Origin: Halobacillus litoralis
Lineage (GTDB): Bacteria > Bacillota > Bacilli > Bacillales > Halobacillaceae
Length of the DNA: 64,000 nucleotides
Reading direction: 5' to 3'
Assembly: GCF_020524085.2 (NCBI RefSeq)
Contig: NZ_CP129016.1
Coordinates: forward strand, 3,528,001-3,592,000
Below are positions 16,896 through 25,386 of this stretch, piece by piece. How positions within the stretch are numbered: position 1 is the stretch's first letter; the number at the start of each line of letters is the position of its first letter. A model generated the notes under the pieces. That model made no database searches and had not been told where the DNA came from. It saw nothing but the letters and a program-made list of their open reading frames with translations. The position numbers were made by a program, and so were the translations under genes.

Positions 16896-17363
16896 TTATA
16901 GCTTATGTATGAGTCTTTCACACTCATGGACTAATTCAATATATTGAGTACCTATCCGGAACGCTGCAAAAGCATACAAAGATATGATGACACCAATCAT
17001 CACCGCTTTCCATTTTTCAGGTATTTTTGTCACACCTTCCAAGGACACCTTCCATAACCTAGATAAGTACTCCAACACGACCGAGTACACGAGCACTAAA
17101 AAAAGCAGAACAACTGCAGCAAACGTCTGCTTAAATTTACTTTCTAAAATAAAAAGATCCACCTCTTCTTTTGTAGTGAGACCGTGTTTGGGAAACTCAG
17201 CGACGATATTCCCTTTCCAATTGTACCTCTCTACGATGTGCTCATTCTCACTAAGTGCAACCCCAAGAGGGACCGCATAATCTTCAATTGAAAGGAACAT
17301 ATGGAGCCCTAAGATCACAGGCATCACAAAAAAAGGAGAGAATCGTAACCAGTGTTTTTTCAC
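16896..17363 (-). CDS. Membrane protein of unknown function
   Basis: The product has 155 residues with a first hydrophobic helix (FFVMPVILGLHMFLSI), an extracytoplasmic loop (YNWKGNIVAEFPKHGLTTKE) and two more helices (FAAVVLLFLVLVYSVV; AVMIGVIISLYAFAAF). It sits between two other small membrane genes on the same strand (17382-17534 upstream, 16382-16852 downstream), which may form one unit. Confidence 0.65.
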   Translation of the reverse strand: MKKHWLRFSPFFVMPVILGLHMFLSIEDYAVPLGVALSENEHIVERYNWKGNIVAEFPKHGLTTKEEVDLFILESKFKQTFAAVVLLFLVLVYSVVLEYLSRLWKVSLEGVTKIPEKWKAVMIGVIISLYAFAAFRIGTQYIELVHECERLIHKL

Positions 17364-17381
17364 ACGGACACCCCTTTCCCC

Positions 17382-17534
17382 TTACTCTTTCTTCTCTAAA
17401 AGCAGTTTTTTGATCTCTTGTAAATGTTCGATTTCTTCGTCTTGTCTACCTGTAATACGCTTCGTCATTTTTTCCAATGTCTTCGTAATCGACCATAAGG
17501 AAAGAATGATGATGATACTTATGAAAACAGCCAC
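17382..17534 (-). CDS. 50-residue membrane peptide with GTG start
   Basis: A GTG at 17534 is preceded by AAAGGAGGG at good spacing. The product begins VAVFISIIIILSLWSITKTL, one transmembrane helix, then continues as a charged amphipathic helix (DEEIEHLQEIKKLLLEKKE). It ends 18 bases before the next gene on the same strand and is likely co-transcribed. Unknown function. Confidence 0.65.
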   Translation of the reverse strand: MAVFISIIIILSLWSITKTLEKMTKRITGRQDEEIEHLQEIKKLLLEKKE

Positions 17535-17658
17535 TTGTTCACCCTCCTTTTCACTTTTTATATGGTCCGGGATTTTATAGGTTTCATAGAAAAGGAAACC
17601 ATTTTCCTTTCTAGCGATTATAGAAAAATGTTAGCCCTATTAAAATCAGGAGGATCTC

Positions 17659-18054
17659 ATGAATAAAAAAGAAGTAATCTTCTCATCCTTGATTCTACTG
17701 ACCTGTGCCTGCTTATTCCTATGGTACAGCTCAGGAGCGAAATCACTGACAGGAGAGTCCAAAAGTTGGTCAGGGCAATATGTTGGTTAGAAAAAGAACG
17801 AAACCATGATCTGAGAACTTTTCCTTACATACGAAGGAGATTTGGATCATGACAAACTCCTAGTTACCTACTCAGTAAACACAGCATCCACTTGGAATGG
17901 GAAAGGAGGTGCTTTGAGTGGTACGAAGCAGCTCTCTGGCAGACAATTATATCTGGAACCGAAATGTAGTGACTGGCGCTTCGCACTCCATAGTGAAATG
18001 ATCGTTACCCTGAATTGGGAAGGTGAACAGGAAAAACGACTGTTCACCAAATAA
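17659..18054 (+). pseudogene. Small exported protein gene with two in-frame stops
   Basis: From ATG 17659 (AGGAGG 5 bases upstream) the frame gives a signal-like N-terminus (MNKKEVIFSSLILLTCACLF), then GESKSWSGQYVG and a TAG at 17788. The same frame continues KKNETMI, TGA at 17812, then ELFLTYEGDLDHDKLLVTYS through to ALHSEMIVTLNWEGEQEKRL and a normal stop at 18052. Restoring two codons gives a secreted or lipid-linked protein of about 131 residues. A terminator follows. It is a decayed gene unless the stops are errors. Confidence 0.6.
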
Positions 18055-18086
18055 AACGTCTAGAGTCTATTCCCTAGACGTTTCTT
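18053..18086. terminator. Terminator after the stop-interrupted gene
   Basis: AAACGTCTAG pairs with CTAGACGTTT across 13 bases (inner AG/CC partly paired), with T residues after the stem. Confidence 0.65.
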
Positions 18087-18119
18087 AGGTTTCTACAAAT
18101 TGAGAACCTCAACATCCCT

Positions 18120-18548
18120 TTATTGCCTGGTCCTTATCTTTTCCTGCTGTTTCCTAACATTCTCTTTATGATAAGGGGAGTTCAAATCCTCATCTACCAC
18201 ACTGAACGCATTTTGATCCGGGTCAAAGAAATCAAAATACTGCATACCACCGAACTTGTGAATTTCCGTGGTCTCGACACCAGAGTCATTCAATTTTTTG
18301 TGGGCGGCATCTATATCGGCTACGACAAAATTGAAATAGACATTCTTTTGGTTCTTTTCTATAATGAATTCCGTAGGCTGTGGATTAGAGACTTCAATGA
18401 GCCCAAGCTGAGCGGAACCATGCGGAAAGAAAAAACCAGCGCCTCCTTCCCAACCATCGATTTGCTGCACATCCAGGTGTTCTTCATACCATTTTTTCGA
18501 TTTCTCAAGATTCGTCACAGGGACGAATACACTTCCAACTTGAAACAT
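18120..18548 (-). CDS. VOC family protein (glyoxalase/bleomycin-resistance fold)
   Basis: The 142-residue product has the repeated beta-alpha-beta-beta-beta layout of VOC proteins: VGSVFVPVTNLEKSKKWYEE at the start and NVYFNFVVADIDAAHKKL near residue 68, ending with YFDFFDPDQNAFSVVDE. The metal ligands of true glyoxalase are not obvious. Start ATG 18548 follows AGGAGGGG. The substrate is unknown. Confidence 0.82.
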   Translation of the reverse strand: MFQVGSVFVPVTNLEKSKKWYEEHLDVQQIDGWEGGAGFFFPHGSAQLGLIEVSNPQPTEFIIEKNQKNVYFNFVVADIDAAHKKLNDSGVETTEIHKFGGMQYFDFFDPDQNAFSVVDEDLNSPYHKENVRKQQEKIRTRQ

Positions 18549-18576
18549 CCAAACCCCTCCTATTTTTCATTCAACC

Positions 18577-18606
18577 CTGTAACGTTTTTGAAAGACAAAA
18601 AGTTAC
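18577..18606 (+). promoter_or_regulatory. Inverted repeat upstream of the sigma factor gene
   Basis: TGTAACGTTTTTG and CAAAAAGTTACA form a near-perfect inverted repeat (one extra base in the left arm). The left arm also resembles an ECF-type -35 region (TGAAAC-N-TTTT). It ends 18 bases before the sigma-factor ATG. Confidence 0.4.
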
Positions 18607-18624
18607 AAAAGGGAGAAACTTTTT

Positions 18625-19257
18625 ATGAAGATACATAAAGATCTAGTTACCAAGTTATATCGATATTGCCTTACGCTTACAAGTGACCCTCATCAGGCGG
18701 AAGACCTCGTTCAAGAAACCATTTTAAGACTCTATCAAAAACAAAAGGACGACGATTGTGCGGATCATTCTTTTTCTTATGTAAAAACAACCGCCAAGCA
18801 TTTATGGATCGATGAGAAAAGAAAGGAAAAGCCCTCCTTCCCTTTTGATGAACTTATTCACCATCCACAGGAGGATTTTATGGAGTATGACAGCCTTATC
18901 GAACTCCTAGTAGCGGTTTTACCTCTCAAACAAGCCATGCTTTTAACTTTAAAAGATGTCTTCCACTATTCATCAAAAGAAATCTCCACCATGCTCCGAA
19001 TGAGTGATGCTGCAGTGAAGACAACCCTCCACCGTACAAGGAAACAATTGACTATTATAGATCCATTAAAAACCGAAACCCATGCGACTGGGTCAGCAGT
19101 CCAAAAGTTCGCAAATGCATTGAAGAAACAGCACCCCGAGAAAATTTTTTATTACTACCGTTTATTGGAGTCAGCCAATTATCAGATGAAGAGCGATCAA
19201 AAAAACTTTTATGTAGTAGATCCATCGGGAAACCTTTTAGAGATTACCAGATCCTGA
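18625..19257 (+). CDS. ECF-like RNA polymerase sigma factor
   Basis: The 210-residue product has sigma region 2 (YRYCLTLTSDPHQAEDLVQE, TILRLYQKQ) and region 4 (FHYSSKEISTMLRMSDAAVK, then TTLHRTRKQL) joined by a short linker, and about 50 extra C-terminal residues that end in NFYVVDPSGNLLEITRS. No anti-sigma gene follows; the next gene is on the other strand. ECF factors with C-terminal extensions can be regulated by that extension. The ATG follows AAAGGGAG by 10 bases. Confidence 0.82.
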   Translation: MKIHKDLVTKLYRYCLTLTSDPHQAEDLVQETILRLYQKQKDDDCADHSFSYVKTTAKHLWIDEKRKEKPSFPFDELIHHPQEDFMEYDSLIELLVAVLPLKQAMLLTLKDVFHYSSKEISTMLRMSDAAVKTTLHRTRKQLTIIDPLKTETHATGSAVQKFANALKKQHPEKIFYYYRLLESANYQMKSDQKNFYVVDPSGNLLEITRS

Positions 19258-19370
19258 ATTCCGCTGACAGAAACAGGTGGGAATCAATTTTCTCTTTCTA
19301 CGTGTTCTTTAGATGCTACCCCATATATATATATAGTAAATGAACCATCTTATCTTTCTTTAGGGAGAAC

Positions 19371-19931
19371 CTAGCGGCGTGTCAGGACTAAAAAGACAAG
19401 CAGGGAAATCACCAATCCGCTCATGACCAACACCCCTATGTTTTCATTGAACGTCTCTTTGACTTTATGCGCCTTAGGTTCTGGGATGTGCTCTTTTCGA
19501 CCTTCTACATAACTCAAGTGCTCGACCGTATTTCCTCCTGCTGCAGACTCCCATCCGTATTCCCCTTTTCGCAACCAAATTTCAATTTGGTCTCCCTCAT
19601 AAATATCCATTTTACTTCCACCTGCCATAGCCACCCATGAGGGAACGTAAGTGTAATAAATTTCTAGAGTATGCTCCTGATTTTGAGAATCAGGTGTCTT
19701 CCTATACTCTTGAACACTCAGCTGCATTTTTCTTAACTGCTTGGGGTAGTCCTCTGTAGATAAGTCTTTTACAAGTACATCGCTTTCTACATTTCCGATA
19801 ACATGTATAGGCGCATTCCTCTTTATCTCTTCGACTTCTTCGGGATCCATAGCACCATAAGCTGTACCAGGCAAAACTAAAAGAATCATGATGCAAAGGA
19901 ATAGGAGGGAATAAAAGGACCGGATTTTCAA
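19371..19931 (-). CDS. Exported protein anchored by a C-terminal membrane helix
   Basis: A TTG at 19931 preceded by a GGAGGGGGGAG site gives a signal sequence (IRSFYSLLFLCIMILLVLPG, then TAYGA), an extracytoplasmic domain of about 130 residues and a C-terminal helix (VLVMSGLVISLLVFLVLTRR). Total is 186 residues. Unknown function. An in-frame start further upstream at 19970 lacks a ribosome site. It is convergent with the sigma factor gene. Confidence 0.6.
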   Translation of the reverse strand: MKIRSFYSLLFLCIMILLVLPGTAYGAMDPEEVEEIKRNAPIHVIGNVESDVLVKDLSTEDYPKQLRKMQLSVQEYRKTPDSQNQEHTLEIYYTYVPSWVAMAGGSKMDIYEGDQIEIWLRKGEYGWESAAGGNTVEHLSYVEGRKEHIPEPKAHKVKETFNENIGVLVMSGLVISLLVFLVLTRR

Positions 19932-20097
19932 AAGTCTCTCCCCCCTCCCATCAAAGATTTCTGAATCCATTATCCCATTTTCTTTATTTTATGTAAATTT
20001 AACCCACACCCTTTGATGATGAGGGGAGTTGTAAAAATAATAGAGAACATATAAAATCCATATATAACTTGATATCCTCACCTGAAGGAGCATCTTT

Positions 20098-21465
20098 ATG
20101 TTCAATAACCTAAAAACCAAATTCAACAAATACTTTGACCGTTTAACTCCTTTTCAGGTGATTGTATTGTTCTACGCTACGGCAGTCATCGTTTCAACCA
20201 TTCTCGTAAGTCTGCCATTTCTACATAAGGAGGGCGTCGGTTTAAGCTTTATTGACGCTCTCTTTACTGCCGTAAGCGCCGTGAGTGTAACCGGGTTGAC
20301 TGTCGTATCGACACTGGATACGTTTAATACCGCCGGATATTTTGTTCTCATGTTTATCCTCCAATTCGGCGGGATCGGCGTCATGACGCTGGGAACGTTC
20401 ATCTGGCTGATGCTCGGAAAAAAGATCGGCTTGAAAAGGAGACAACTCATTAAAACCGACCAAAACCGCTCTACGTTTGCGGGAATGGTCAATCTGATCA
20501 AGCAGATCCTATTGATTATTCTTTTGATCGAACTGGTTGGTGCCATCATTTTAAGTGTCTACTTTACTCAATACTTCCCGACAGTAGGGGAAGCCATTGT
20601 CCAAGGGATGTTTGCATCCGTCAGTGCCACGACCAATGCAGGGTTTGATATTACCGGCGCATCCCTCGTCCTATTCGAAAATGATTATTTTGTGCAGTTT
20701 ATCAACATGCTCTTATTAACACTCGGAGCCATCGGCTTTCCGGTGCTCATTGAGATCAAAGATTATCTGACACATAAACAAAAGAATGTCATCCACTTTT
20801 CCCTTTTTGCAAAATTGACGTCTGTTACGTTCGGAGTCCTCGTGGTCGTTGGGACAGTGCTGATCTATCTTTTGGACAGAAACCACTTTTTCGCAGATAA
20901 GTCCTGGCACGAAGCTTTCTTTTTCTCCCTCTTCCAATCCGTCACCACACGGAATGGAGGGCTTGCGACCATGGATGTAGCTGAATTCAGTGTACCGACC
21001 TTACTCGTGATCTGCATTCTCATGTTCATCGGTGCGTCACCGAGTAGTGTCGGAGGAGGAATTCGCACAACGACTTTCGCAATCAGTGTGTTAACCGTGA
21101 TCGCCTATGCCCGGGGGAAAAGTCATGTGCGTGTATTTAGGCGTGAAATCGATCCGGATGACATCTTCCGTTCGTTCATCGTCATCAATACAGCCATTGC
21201 GATTACAGGCATAGCGGTTATTTTATTGAACTATTTCGAGCCGCAGTTTTCTTTGATGCAGATCTTATTTGAAGCATGTTCCGCATTTGGTACAACCGGA
21301 CTGTCGATGGGAATCACGCCTGATTTGCATACAGCTGGGAAAATCATCATCATCACTCTCATGTTCATCGGAAGGATCGGCATTTTCTCCTTCTTGTTCA
21401 TCATTCGAGGGAATGGCATCAAAGACAAATACCATTATCCGAAAGAACCGATGATTATCGGCTAA
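20098..21465 (+). CDS. ktrB: Ktr potassium uptake channel subunit
   Basis: The 455-residue protein has the fourfold helix-P-loop-helix repeat of the TrkH/KtrB family. The selectivity glycines sit in SVTGLTV (near residue 63), TTNAGFD (near 182), TRNGGLA (near 286) and GTTGLSM (near 400). It moves K+ (with Na+ coupling in some members) and forms a dimer on a KtrA ring. The ktrA gene follows 16 bases later. This is an osmoadaptation system, in keeping with a salt-tolerant host. No c-di-AMP riboswitch is visible in the short 5' region. Confidence 0.93.
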   Translation: MFNNLKTKFNKYFDRLTPFQVIVLFYATAVIVSTILVSLPFLHKEGVGLSFIDALFTAVSAVSVTGLTVVSTLDTFNTAGYFVLMFILQFGGIGVMTLGTFIWLMLGKKIGLKRRQLIKTDQNRSTFAGMVNLIKQILLIILLIELVGAIILSVYFTQYFPTVGEAIVQGMFASVSATTNAGFDITGASLVLFENDYFVQFINMLLLTLGAIGFPVLIEIKDYLTHKQKNVIHFSLFAKLTSVTFGVLVVVGTVLIYLLDRNHFFADKSWHEAFFFSLFQSVTTRNGGLATMDVAEFSVPTLLVICILMFIGASPSSVGGGIRTTTFAISVLTVIAYARGKSHVRVFRREIDPDDIFRSFIVINTAIAITGIAVILLNYFEPQFSLMQILFEACSAFGTTGLSMGITPDLHTAGKIIIITLMFIGRIGIFSFLFIIRGNGIKDKYHYPKEPMIIG

Positions 21466-21481
21466 TAGGAGGAAATCACCC

Positions 21482-22147
21482 ATGAAGAAAACATTTGCTG
21501 TTGTAGGACTCGGCCGTTTCGGCGGGAGCATATGCAGGGAACTGAGCCGGGAAGGCATGGAAGTCCTTGCTCTGGACCTTGATGAAAACAAAGTCAATGA
21601 ATATCGAGAGATCGTTTCTCATGCCGTCATGGCGGATTCCACCGATGAACTCGTTCTCAAAGAGTTGGGGTTCAGGAATATCGATCACGTTATCGTAGCG
21701 ATCGGAGATAACATCCAGGCAAGCATGCTGACGACGTTAATTTTAAAAGAGATGGGCATACGGATGATCACCGTCAAAGCCCAGAACGATTATCACGAGA
21801 AAATACTGAACAAAATCGGGGCCGACCAAGTCGTCCACCCGGAAAGAGATATGGGAAAACGTATCGCTCACCACATCATCTCAGATAATATCCTCGATTA
21901 TATCGAACTATCCGATGACCACAGCGTTGTCGAGGTGAAAGCAGGAAGGAAGATGAGCGGCAAGAACTTGATCGATTTAGATATCCGTGCTCAGTACGGG
22001 TGTAACATCGTAGCGATCAAACGTGGAAAAGATGTCATCGTCTCCCCGATGGCCACCGAGCAAGTGAATGCCAGCGACATTCTCATTGTTATTGGAGCGG
22101 ATAAGGACGTCAATCGCTTCGAAAAAAACCTTGTCGTTGAGGATTAA
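21482..22147 (+). CDS. ktrA: Ktr potassium uptake regulatory (RCK) subunit
   Basis: The 221-residue protein has an N-terminal RCK_N Rossmann domain (FAVVGLGRFGGSICRELSRE with GxGxxG, acidic D at the end of strand 2 in LALDLDENK) and a C-terminal RCK_C domain (from about residue 140) known in relatives to bind c-di-AMP. It gates KtrB by ATP/ADP binding. An AGGAGG site precedes it and a strong terminator follows. Confidence 0.93.
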   Translation: MKKTFAVVGLGRFGGSICRELSREGMEVLALDLDENKVNEYREIVSHAVMADSTDELVLKELGFRNIDHVIVAIGDNIQASMLTTLILKEMGIRMITVKAQNDYHEKILNKIGADQVVHPERDMGKRIAHHIISDNILDYIELSDDHSVVEVKAGRKMSGKNLIDLDIRAQYGCNIVAIKRGKDVIVSPMATEQVNASDILIVIGADKDVNRFEKNLVVED

Positions 22148-22150
22148 ATA

Positions 22151-22185
22151 AAAGCAGCAGCTGTCAGACAGCTGCTGCTTTTTTT
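22151..22185 (+). terminator. Terminator of ktrB-ktrA
   Basis: AAAGCAGCAGCTGTC pairs with GACAGCTGCTGCTTT with a minimal loop and is followed by T7. It begins 4 bases after the ktrA stop and can serve the convergent gene too. Confidence 0.9.
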
Positions 22186-22430
22186 CAGGATTTGAATATC
22201 GCTTGATTGACACGTGTGACCATTCCGTAAACCAACCGGAACACCAACGGAAACATAACGAAACCCATGATGGAACTGAACCAAAATTCTCCGTCACCGG
22301 TTAGTATGGCAGCAGTGAACAAAAAGATTGAAGCAATTATGTACAGACTAACGGCTATCCAATAGTACACAGTCATAACCTTTGATTCCTTGTAAGGGGT
22401 GCCAAACAAAAACTGGACGATGCTTTTCAT
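22185..22430 (-). CDS. Small membrane protein, DUF4282-like layout
   Basis: The 81-residue product has two helices (YYWIAVSLYIIASIFLFTAA and FSSIMGFVMFPLVFRLVYGM) followed by TRVNQAI, which resembles the small DUF4282-type membrane proteins. The family call is tentative. The ATG at 22430 has GGAGGTAAT upstream. Confidence 0.6.
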   Translation of the reverse strand: MKSIVQFLFGTPYKESKVMTVYYWIAVSLYIIASIFLFTAAILTGDGEFWFSSIMGFVMFPLVFRLVYGMVTRVNQAIFKS

Positions 22431-22448
22431 TAAACATTACCTCCGTGA

Positions 22449-23015
22449 TTACAAACCAAGCGTTTCTCGAATCCTTTCTGCAACAACATAAGGTTCAAGT
22501 TCTGAATTATTGATCTTGATGTAGTTCTTCTCTTTAATCTCACCATCTTTTGTATTCATCCGCAAATGGTCCATGGAAGCAATCATCCTCTCTTCCGATG
22601 CTTCCACATCTCTTTTGGAAGGTTTATGCTCGAGTCTGTTCGGCGTACGGTTTCTCTTGACCCGTTCTTCCATATCCGCCTGCAGTTCCACGAAATATAC
22701 GACTCCTCCGTCACCTTCGAAGATATCGATGATCGTTTCAACAAAATCCCAATCTTCCTGCTTATTGAACGCCCAGATGAATGTAAATATCATGCCGTAC
22801 TGATCACTTTTCGCATAAGTACGGAACATTTCCTCCCTGAATAATTGAGACAACCGCCACATATCTTCACCGAAACCAAAAAACGGCTGCAGCAGTTCAA
22901 TGGTCATGTGATTGTGAAAGAGTTTGAGCCCCGTTAATTTCTCTAACTCCTGCCCAACTGTCATTTTTCCGACAGCTTGAGGTCCAAATAATAAAACAAG
23001 TTTAATTGCGCTCAC
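22449..23015 (-). CDS. P-loop kinase-like protein
   Basis: The product has 188 residues with a Walker A motif LLFGPQAVGKMTVG at the N-terminus and a kinase-like body (FHNHMTIELLQPFFGFG; VVYFVELQADMEERVKRN). It resembles shikimate-kinase-like AAA proteins that phosphorylate small molecules. The start is unclear: the GTG at 23015 overlaps its own ribosome site (AAGAGGTG), and an ATT at 23006 would be better spaced. Confidence 0.7.
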   Translation of the reverse strand: MSAIKLVLLFGPQAVGKMTVGQELEKLTGLKLFHNHMTIELLQPFFGFGEDMWRLSQLFREEMFRTYAKSDQYGMIFTFIWAFNKQEDWDFVETIIDIFEGDGGVVYFVELQADMEERVKRNRTPNRLEHKPSKRDVEASEERMIASMDHLRMNTKDGEIKEKNYIKINNSELEPYVVAERIRETLGL

Positions 23016-23064
23016 CTCTTTTCTTTTAAACCGTCACCATTAATGTCCTTCTTTCGTTAGACCG

Positions 23065-23805
23065 CTATTTATCACTCCACTTGAAATAACGGGAAGCTAG
23101 CACAATGGATATGACCGCAATTCCTAGTAATATCCCGACTTCGAGACCGAATTCAGAGATTGGAGCCTCATTCCAAGTTCCACGCAGCAATTGAATGACA
23201 TAATACAACGGCAAAACCTTCGCTACATATTGAAGAATGGTTGGCATCATCTCCAGCGGAAACGTAGCTCCAGAGAGAAAAAGCATCAGGTTTAGAAAAA
23301 GCGAACTGATGGCCGCTGCCGACTGAGTGTTTTTAGCCAAAGATGTAACGAAAAGCGCAAACGGGAAAAAGGCGAGAATGCTGATGAATAGAGCCAAAAG
23401 CGTACTTCCTATATACACAGGAGGCTGAAGGTCGTACATAACCATCCCGAAAATCATAAGCAATAGGGCAGAAATGATGAAAATCACTGTTCCCTGGATC
23501 GTATGGGCGGCGAGAATCTTCCACGGTTGAAGCGGGGTTGATTGATACCTGCGGAGAACCCCTGTTTCTCTATAGCCGGCAAGTACGGTACCTAAAGTAA
23601 AGAACGAAGTGGTCACAATATTGACACCGATCCACGACGGGATGAAGACTTCAGCAAAGGTAAAAGGACCAGCCATATCGCCACTGAACATCGAGCCGAA
23701 CAACCAGATCATCACAACAGGAAAAAGAAACGTCCAAAAAACACTGAGACGATCGCGGAAGAACATTTTCGTTTCCAAGTTTGCGAGCTTTACTACAGTA
23801 TTCAT
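23065..23805 (-). CDS. ABC-2 type transporter permease
   Basis: The 246-residue protein has six hydrophobic helices typical of ABC-2 permeases and begins KLANLETKMFFRDRLSVFWT. It contains the conserved GYRETGVLRRYQSTPLQP loop near residue 77. It pairs with the ATPase whose stop overlaps its start (ATGA), so the two form a drug, lipid or antimicrobial-peptide exporter. Confidence 0.88.
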   Translation of the reverse strand: MNTVVKLANLETKMFFRDRLSVFWTFLFPVVMIWLFGSMFSGDMAGPFTFAEVFIPSWIGVNIVTTSFFTLGTVLAGYRETGVLRRYQSTPLQPWKILAAHTIQGTVIFIISALLLMIFGMVMYDLQPPVYIGSTLLALFISILAFFPFALFVTSLAKNTQSAAAISSLFLNLMLFLSGATFPLEMMPTILQYVAKVLPLYYVIQLLRGTWNEAPISEFGLEVGILLGIAVISIVLASRYFKWSDK

Positions 23806-24728
23806 CCTATTTTCTCCTTTTCTAAATATTGAACGAACAAGTCATCAAGGGAACCTCGGTCAAATTTAAAGTTCTTCAGTTTGATATTTTCGTCATGGCA
23901 GTAGGAGAAAATTTGATAGGAGGTATGTTGGAGATCTTCACTGAACACTTTAAAGTTCCCCTCTTCTTTTTCTACACGCACCACATCACCTAGCGTCAAC
24001 AGGTACTCATAAGACATCTGTTCACTTTCAAAAGCAAGGTAATGGGTCGCGACGTCATCCAGAAGAGCATCAGGGTTATTCAATGCTTTTAGCTCCCCGC
24101 TATAGATCATCGCGACACGATCACAAAGCTTTTCCGCTTCCTCCATATAATGCGTGGTCACAACAATTGTGCTTCCATTCTCCCTTAAGGTGCGAATCAT
24201 CCCCCACATTTCACGCCGTGCATGAGGATCAAGGCCCATGCTCGGTTCATCCAAAAACAACAGTTCAGGCTGGTGCAACGTCGCAAGAGCAAGGGTGACC
24301 CGCTGTTTCCAACCACCAGAAAGGTCTTCAAAGTGGACGTTGAGTTTCTCACCGAGGCCGAGCATATCAATCAGGTGATCCTTTTGGGTATTCCCTTTGT
24401 AAAAGCTTGAGAACAAATCCAGCGCTTCTTTCACCTTCATCTTCTTCTGGATGGAGGTCGCCTGGAACTGCACACCAATCCTGCGATTCAGTTCACGCAG
24501 CTGTTTCTCAGGATTCAGCCCGAGCACCTCCACTTCTCCTGATGTTGGTTTCTGAATCCCTTCCAATATCTCAAGTGTCGTCGTCTTACCAGCTCCATTA
24601 GGCCCGATGATCCCGAAGATTTCCCCTTTACTTACCGTAAACGAAAGGTTTTTAACCGCTTCTGTTGCTCCAAACGACTTGGACAAGTTTTCGACCTGGA
24701 TGACGTGTTCGATAATGACCGCTCCCAT
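23802..24728 (-). CDS. ABC transporter ATP-binding protein
   Basis: The 308-residue ATPase has Walker A (GPNGAGKTTTLE near residue 42), a signature motif DLSGGWKQRV, Walker B LLFLDEPSMGLD and the switch His in TTHYMEE. About 80 C-terminal residues resemble the DrrA/CcmA-type extension. It drives the permease encoded next. The start is unclear: no ATG, GTG or TTG has a well-spaced ribosome site; an ATT (reading IIEHVIQVENLS) follows GGGAG by 5 bases. Confidence 0.88.
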   Translation of the reverse strand: MGAVIIEHVIQVENLSKSFGATEAVKNLSFTVSKGEIFGIIGPNGAGKTTTLEILEGIQKPTSGEVEVLGLNPEKQLRELNRRIGVQFQATSIQKKMKVKEALDLFSSFYKGNTQKDHLIDMLGLGEKLNVHFEDLSGGWKQRVTLALATLHQPELLFLDEPSMGLDPHARREMWGMIRTLRENGSTIVVTTHYMEEAEKLCDRVAMIYSGELKALNNPDALLDDVATHYLAFESEQMSYEYLLTLGDVVRVEKEEGNFKVFSEDLQHTSYQIFSYCHDENIKLKNFKFDRGSLDDLFVQYLEKEKIG

Positions 24729-24844
24729 CTATTAAGTTTATATATGTATCTACGCGGCGATGGCACTAAAGTTTCACAAAAAATCCCTCGAACAGCATAG
24801 ATGTATGCAAGGATGATGCCCGCATATAGGAAACATTCCATCAT
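24632..24844 (-). CDS. Possible small membrane peptide overlapping the ABC ATPase start
   Basis: An ATG at 24844 with AAAGGAGAGG upstream begins MMECFLYAGIILAYIYAVRG, a clear helix, 13 bases after the PspC gene stop on the same strand. The rest of the 70-residue frame overlaps the ATPase 5' end and reads as poor protein. A natural shorter product would need one base less in the T6 run near 24780, which would end the peptide after IFVKL. Real start, doubtful end. Confidence 0.35.
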   Translation of the reverse strand: MMECFLYAGIILAYIYAVRGIFCETLVPSPRRYIYKLNRWERSLSNTSSRSKTCPSRLEQQKRLKTFRLR

Positions 24845-24859
24845 CACTGCCCTCTCCTT

Positions 24860-25057
24860 TTACTTCCTTACCTGTCGATCCGTCGGCATAACTATTGCAG
24901 CTACCAAATAAATGAGCCAAGTTAATCCTCCTGTAAAAAATCCAGATACGACCACGATGATCCTCAGGATACTCACATCCATGTTATACGTTTCACTGAG
25001 ACCGCCGAGAACCCCTGACAGCTGACTTTCATTCGTGGAGCGATATAATTTCTTCAT
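24860..25057 (-). CDS. PspC domain protein
   Basis: The product has 65 residues: KKLYRSTNESQLSGVLGGLS, then YNMDVSILRIIVVVSGFFTG and a second helix ending MPTDRQVRK. This is a minimal PspC domain (two membrane segments), found in envelope-stress loci. The ATG at 25057 follows GGAGAGG by 7 bases. It lies between an ABC exporter and a histidine kinase/regulator pair on the same strand. Confidence 0.85.
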   Translation of the reverse strand: MKKLYRSTNESQLSGVLGGLSETYNMDVSILRIIVVVSGFFTGGLTWLIYLVAAIVMPTDRQVRK

Positions 25058-25147
25058 AACTTTCCTCTCCTTCATCATTTATTCGAACAACCACTCAAAG
25101 AATTCCATAACATAATTGAGGCTGTAAAAAAGCAACACTTGCATCCC

Positions 25148-25375
25148 TCAAGATATAAGCAATACAGCCACCGCACGCTTTATCGTAGGCTGTTTCAATT
25201 GAAGAAGGTAGCCGATCCCCCAGATTACATAGACCAGTAGAATACTAAGGGTTTCACCTATATAGGGATCTTCCTGTTCTACGAAGGGAGTAACGAAATA
25301 AAGAAAAAACCCCCACCCTAATAAAAGTACGAATAAAATCAGATTAGTCATATGAATCTTTGGACGAATGGTCAC
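25148..25375 (-). CDS. Small membrane protein
   Basis: The product has up to 75 residues with helices around MTNLILFVLLLGWGFFLYFV and ETLSILLVYVIWGIGYLLQL. The start is uncertain: GTG 25375 overlaps AAAGGAGAGG too closely, an ATT at 25369 is 8 bases from it, and ATG 25351 has no site. It starts 11 bases after the preceding gene and is likely in one operon with it. Confidence 0.55.
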   Translation of the reverse strand: MTIRPKIHMTNLILFVLLLGWGFFLYFVTPFVEQEDPYIGETLSILLVYVIWGIGYLLQLKQPTIKRAVAVLLIS

Positions 25376-25386
25376 CTCTCCTTTCT

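Noticed and set aside
19990..20097. c-di-AMP (ydaO/ktrAB) riboswitch before ktrB
   Set aside because: The untranslated region is too short and shows none of the conserved stems.
20172..21597. Reverse-strand frames across ktrB
   Set aside because: They are antisense shadows of a well-defined potassium channel gene.
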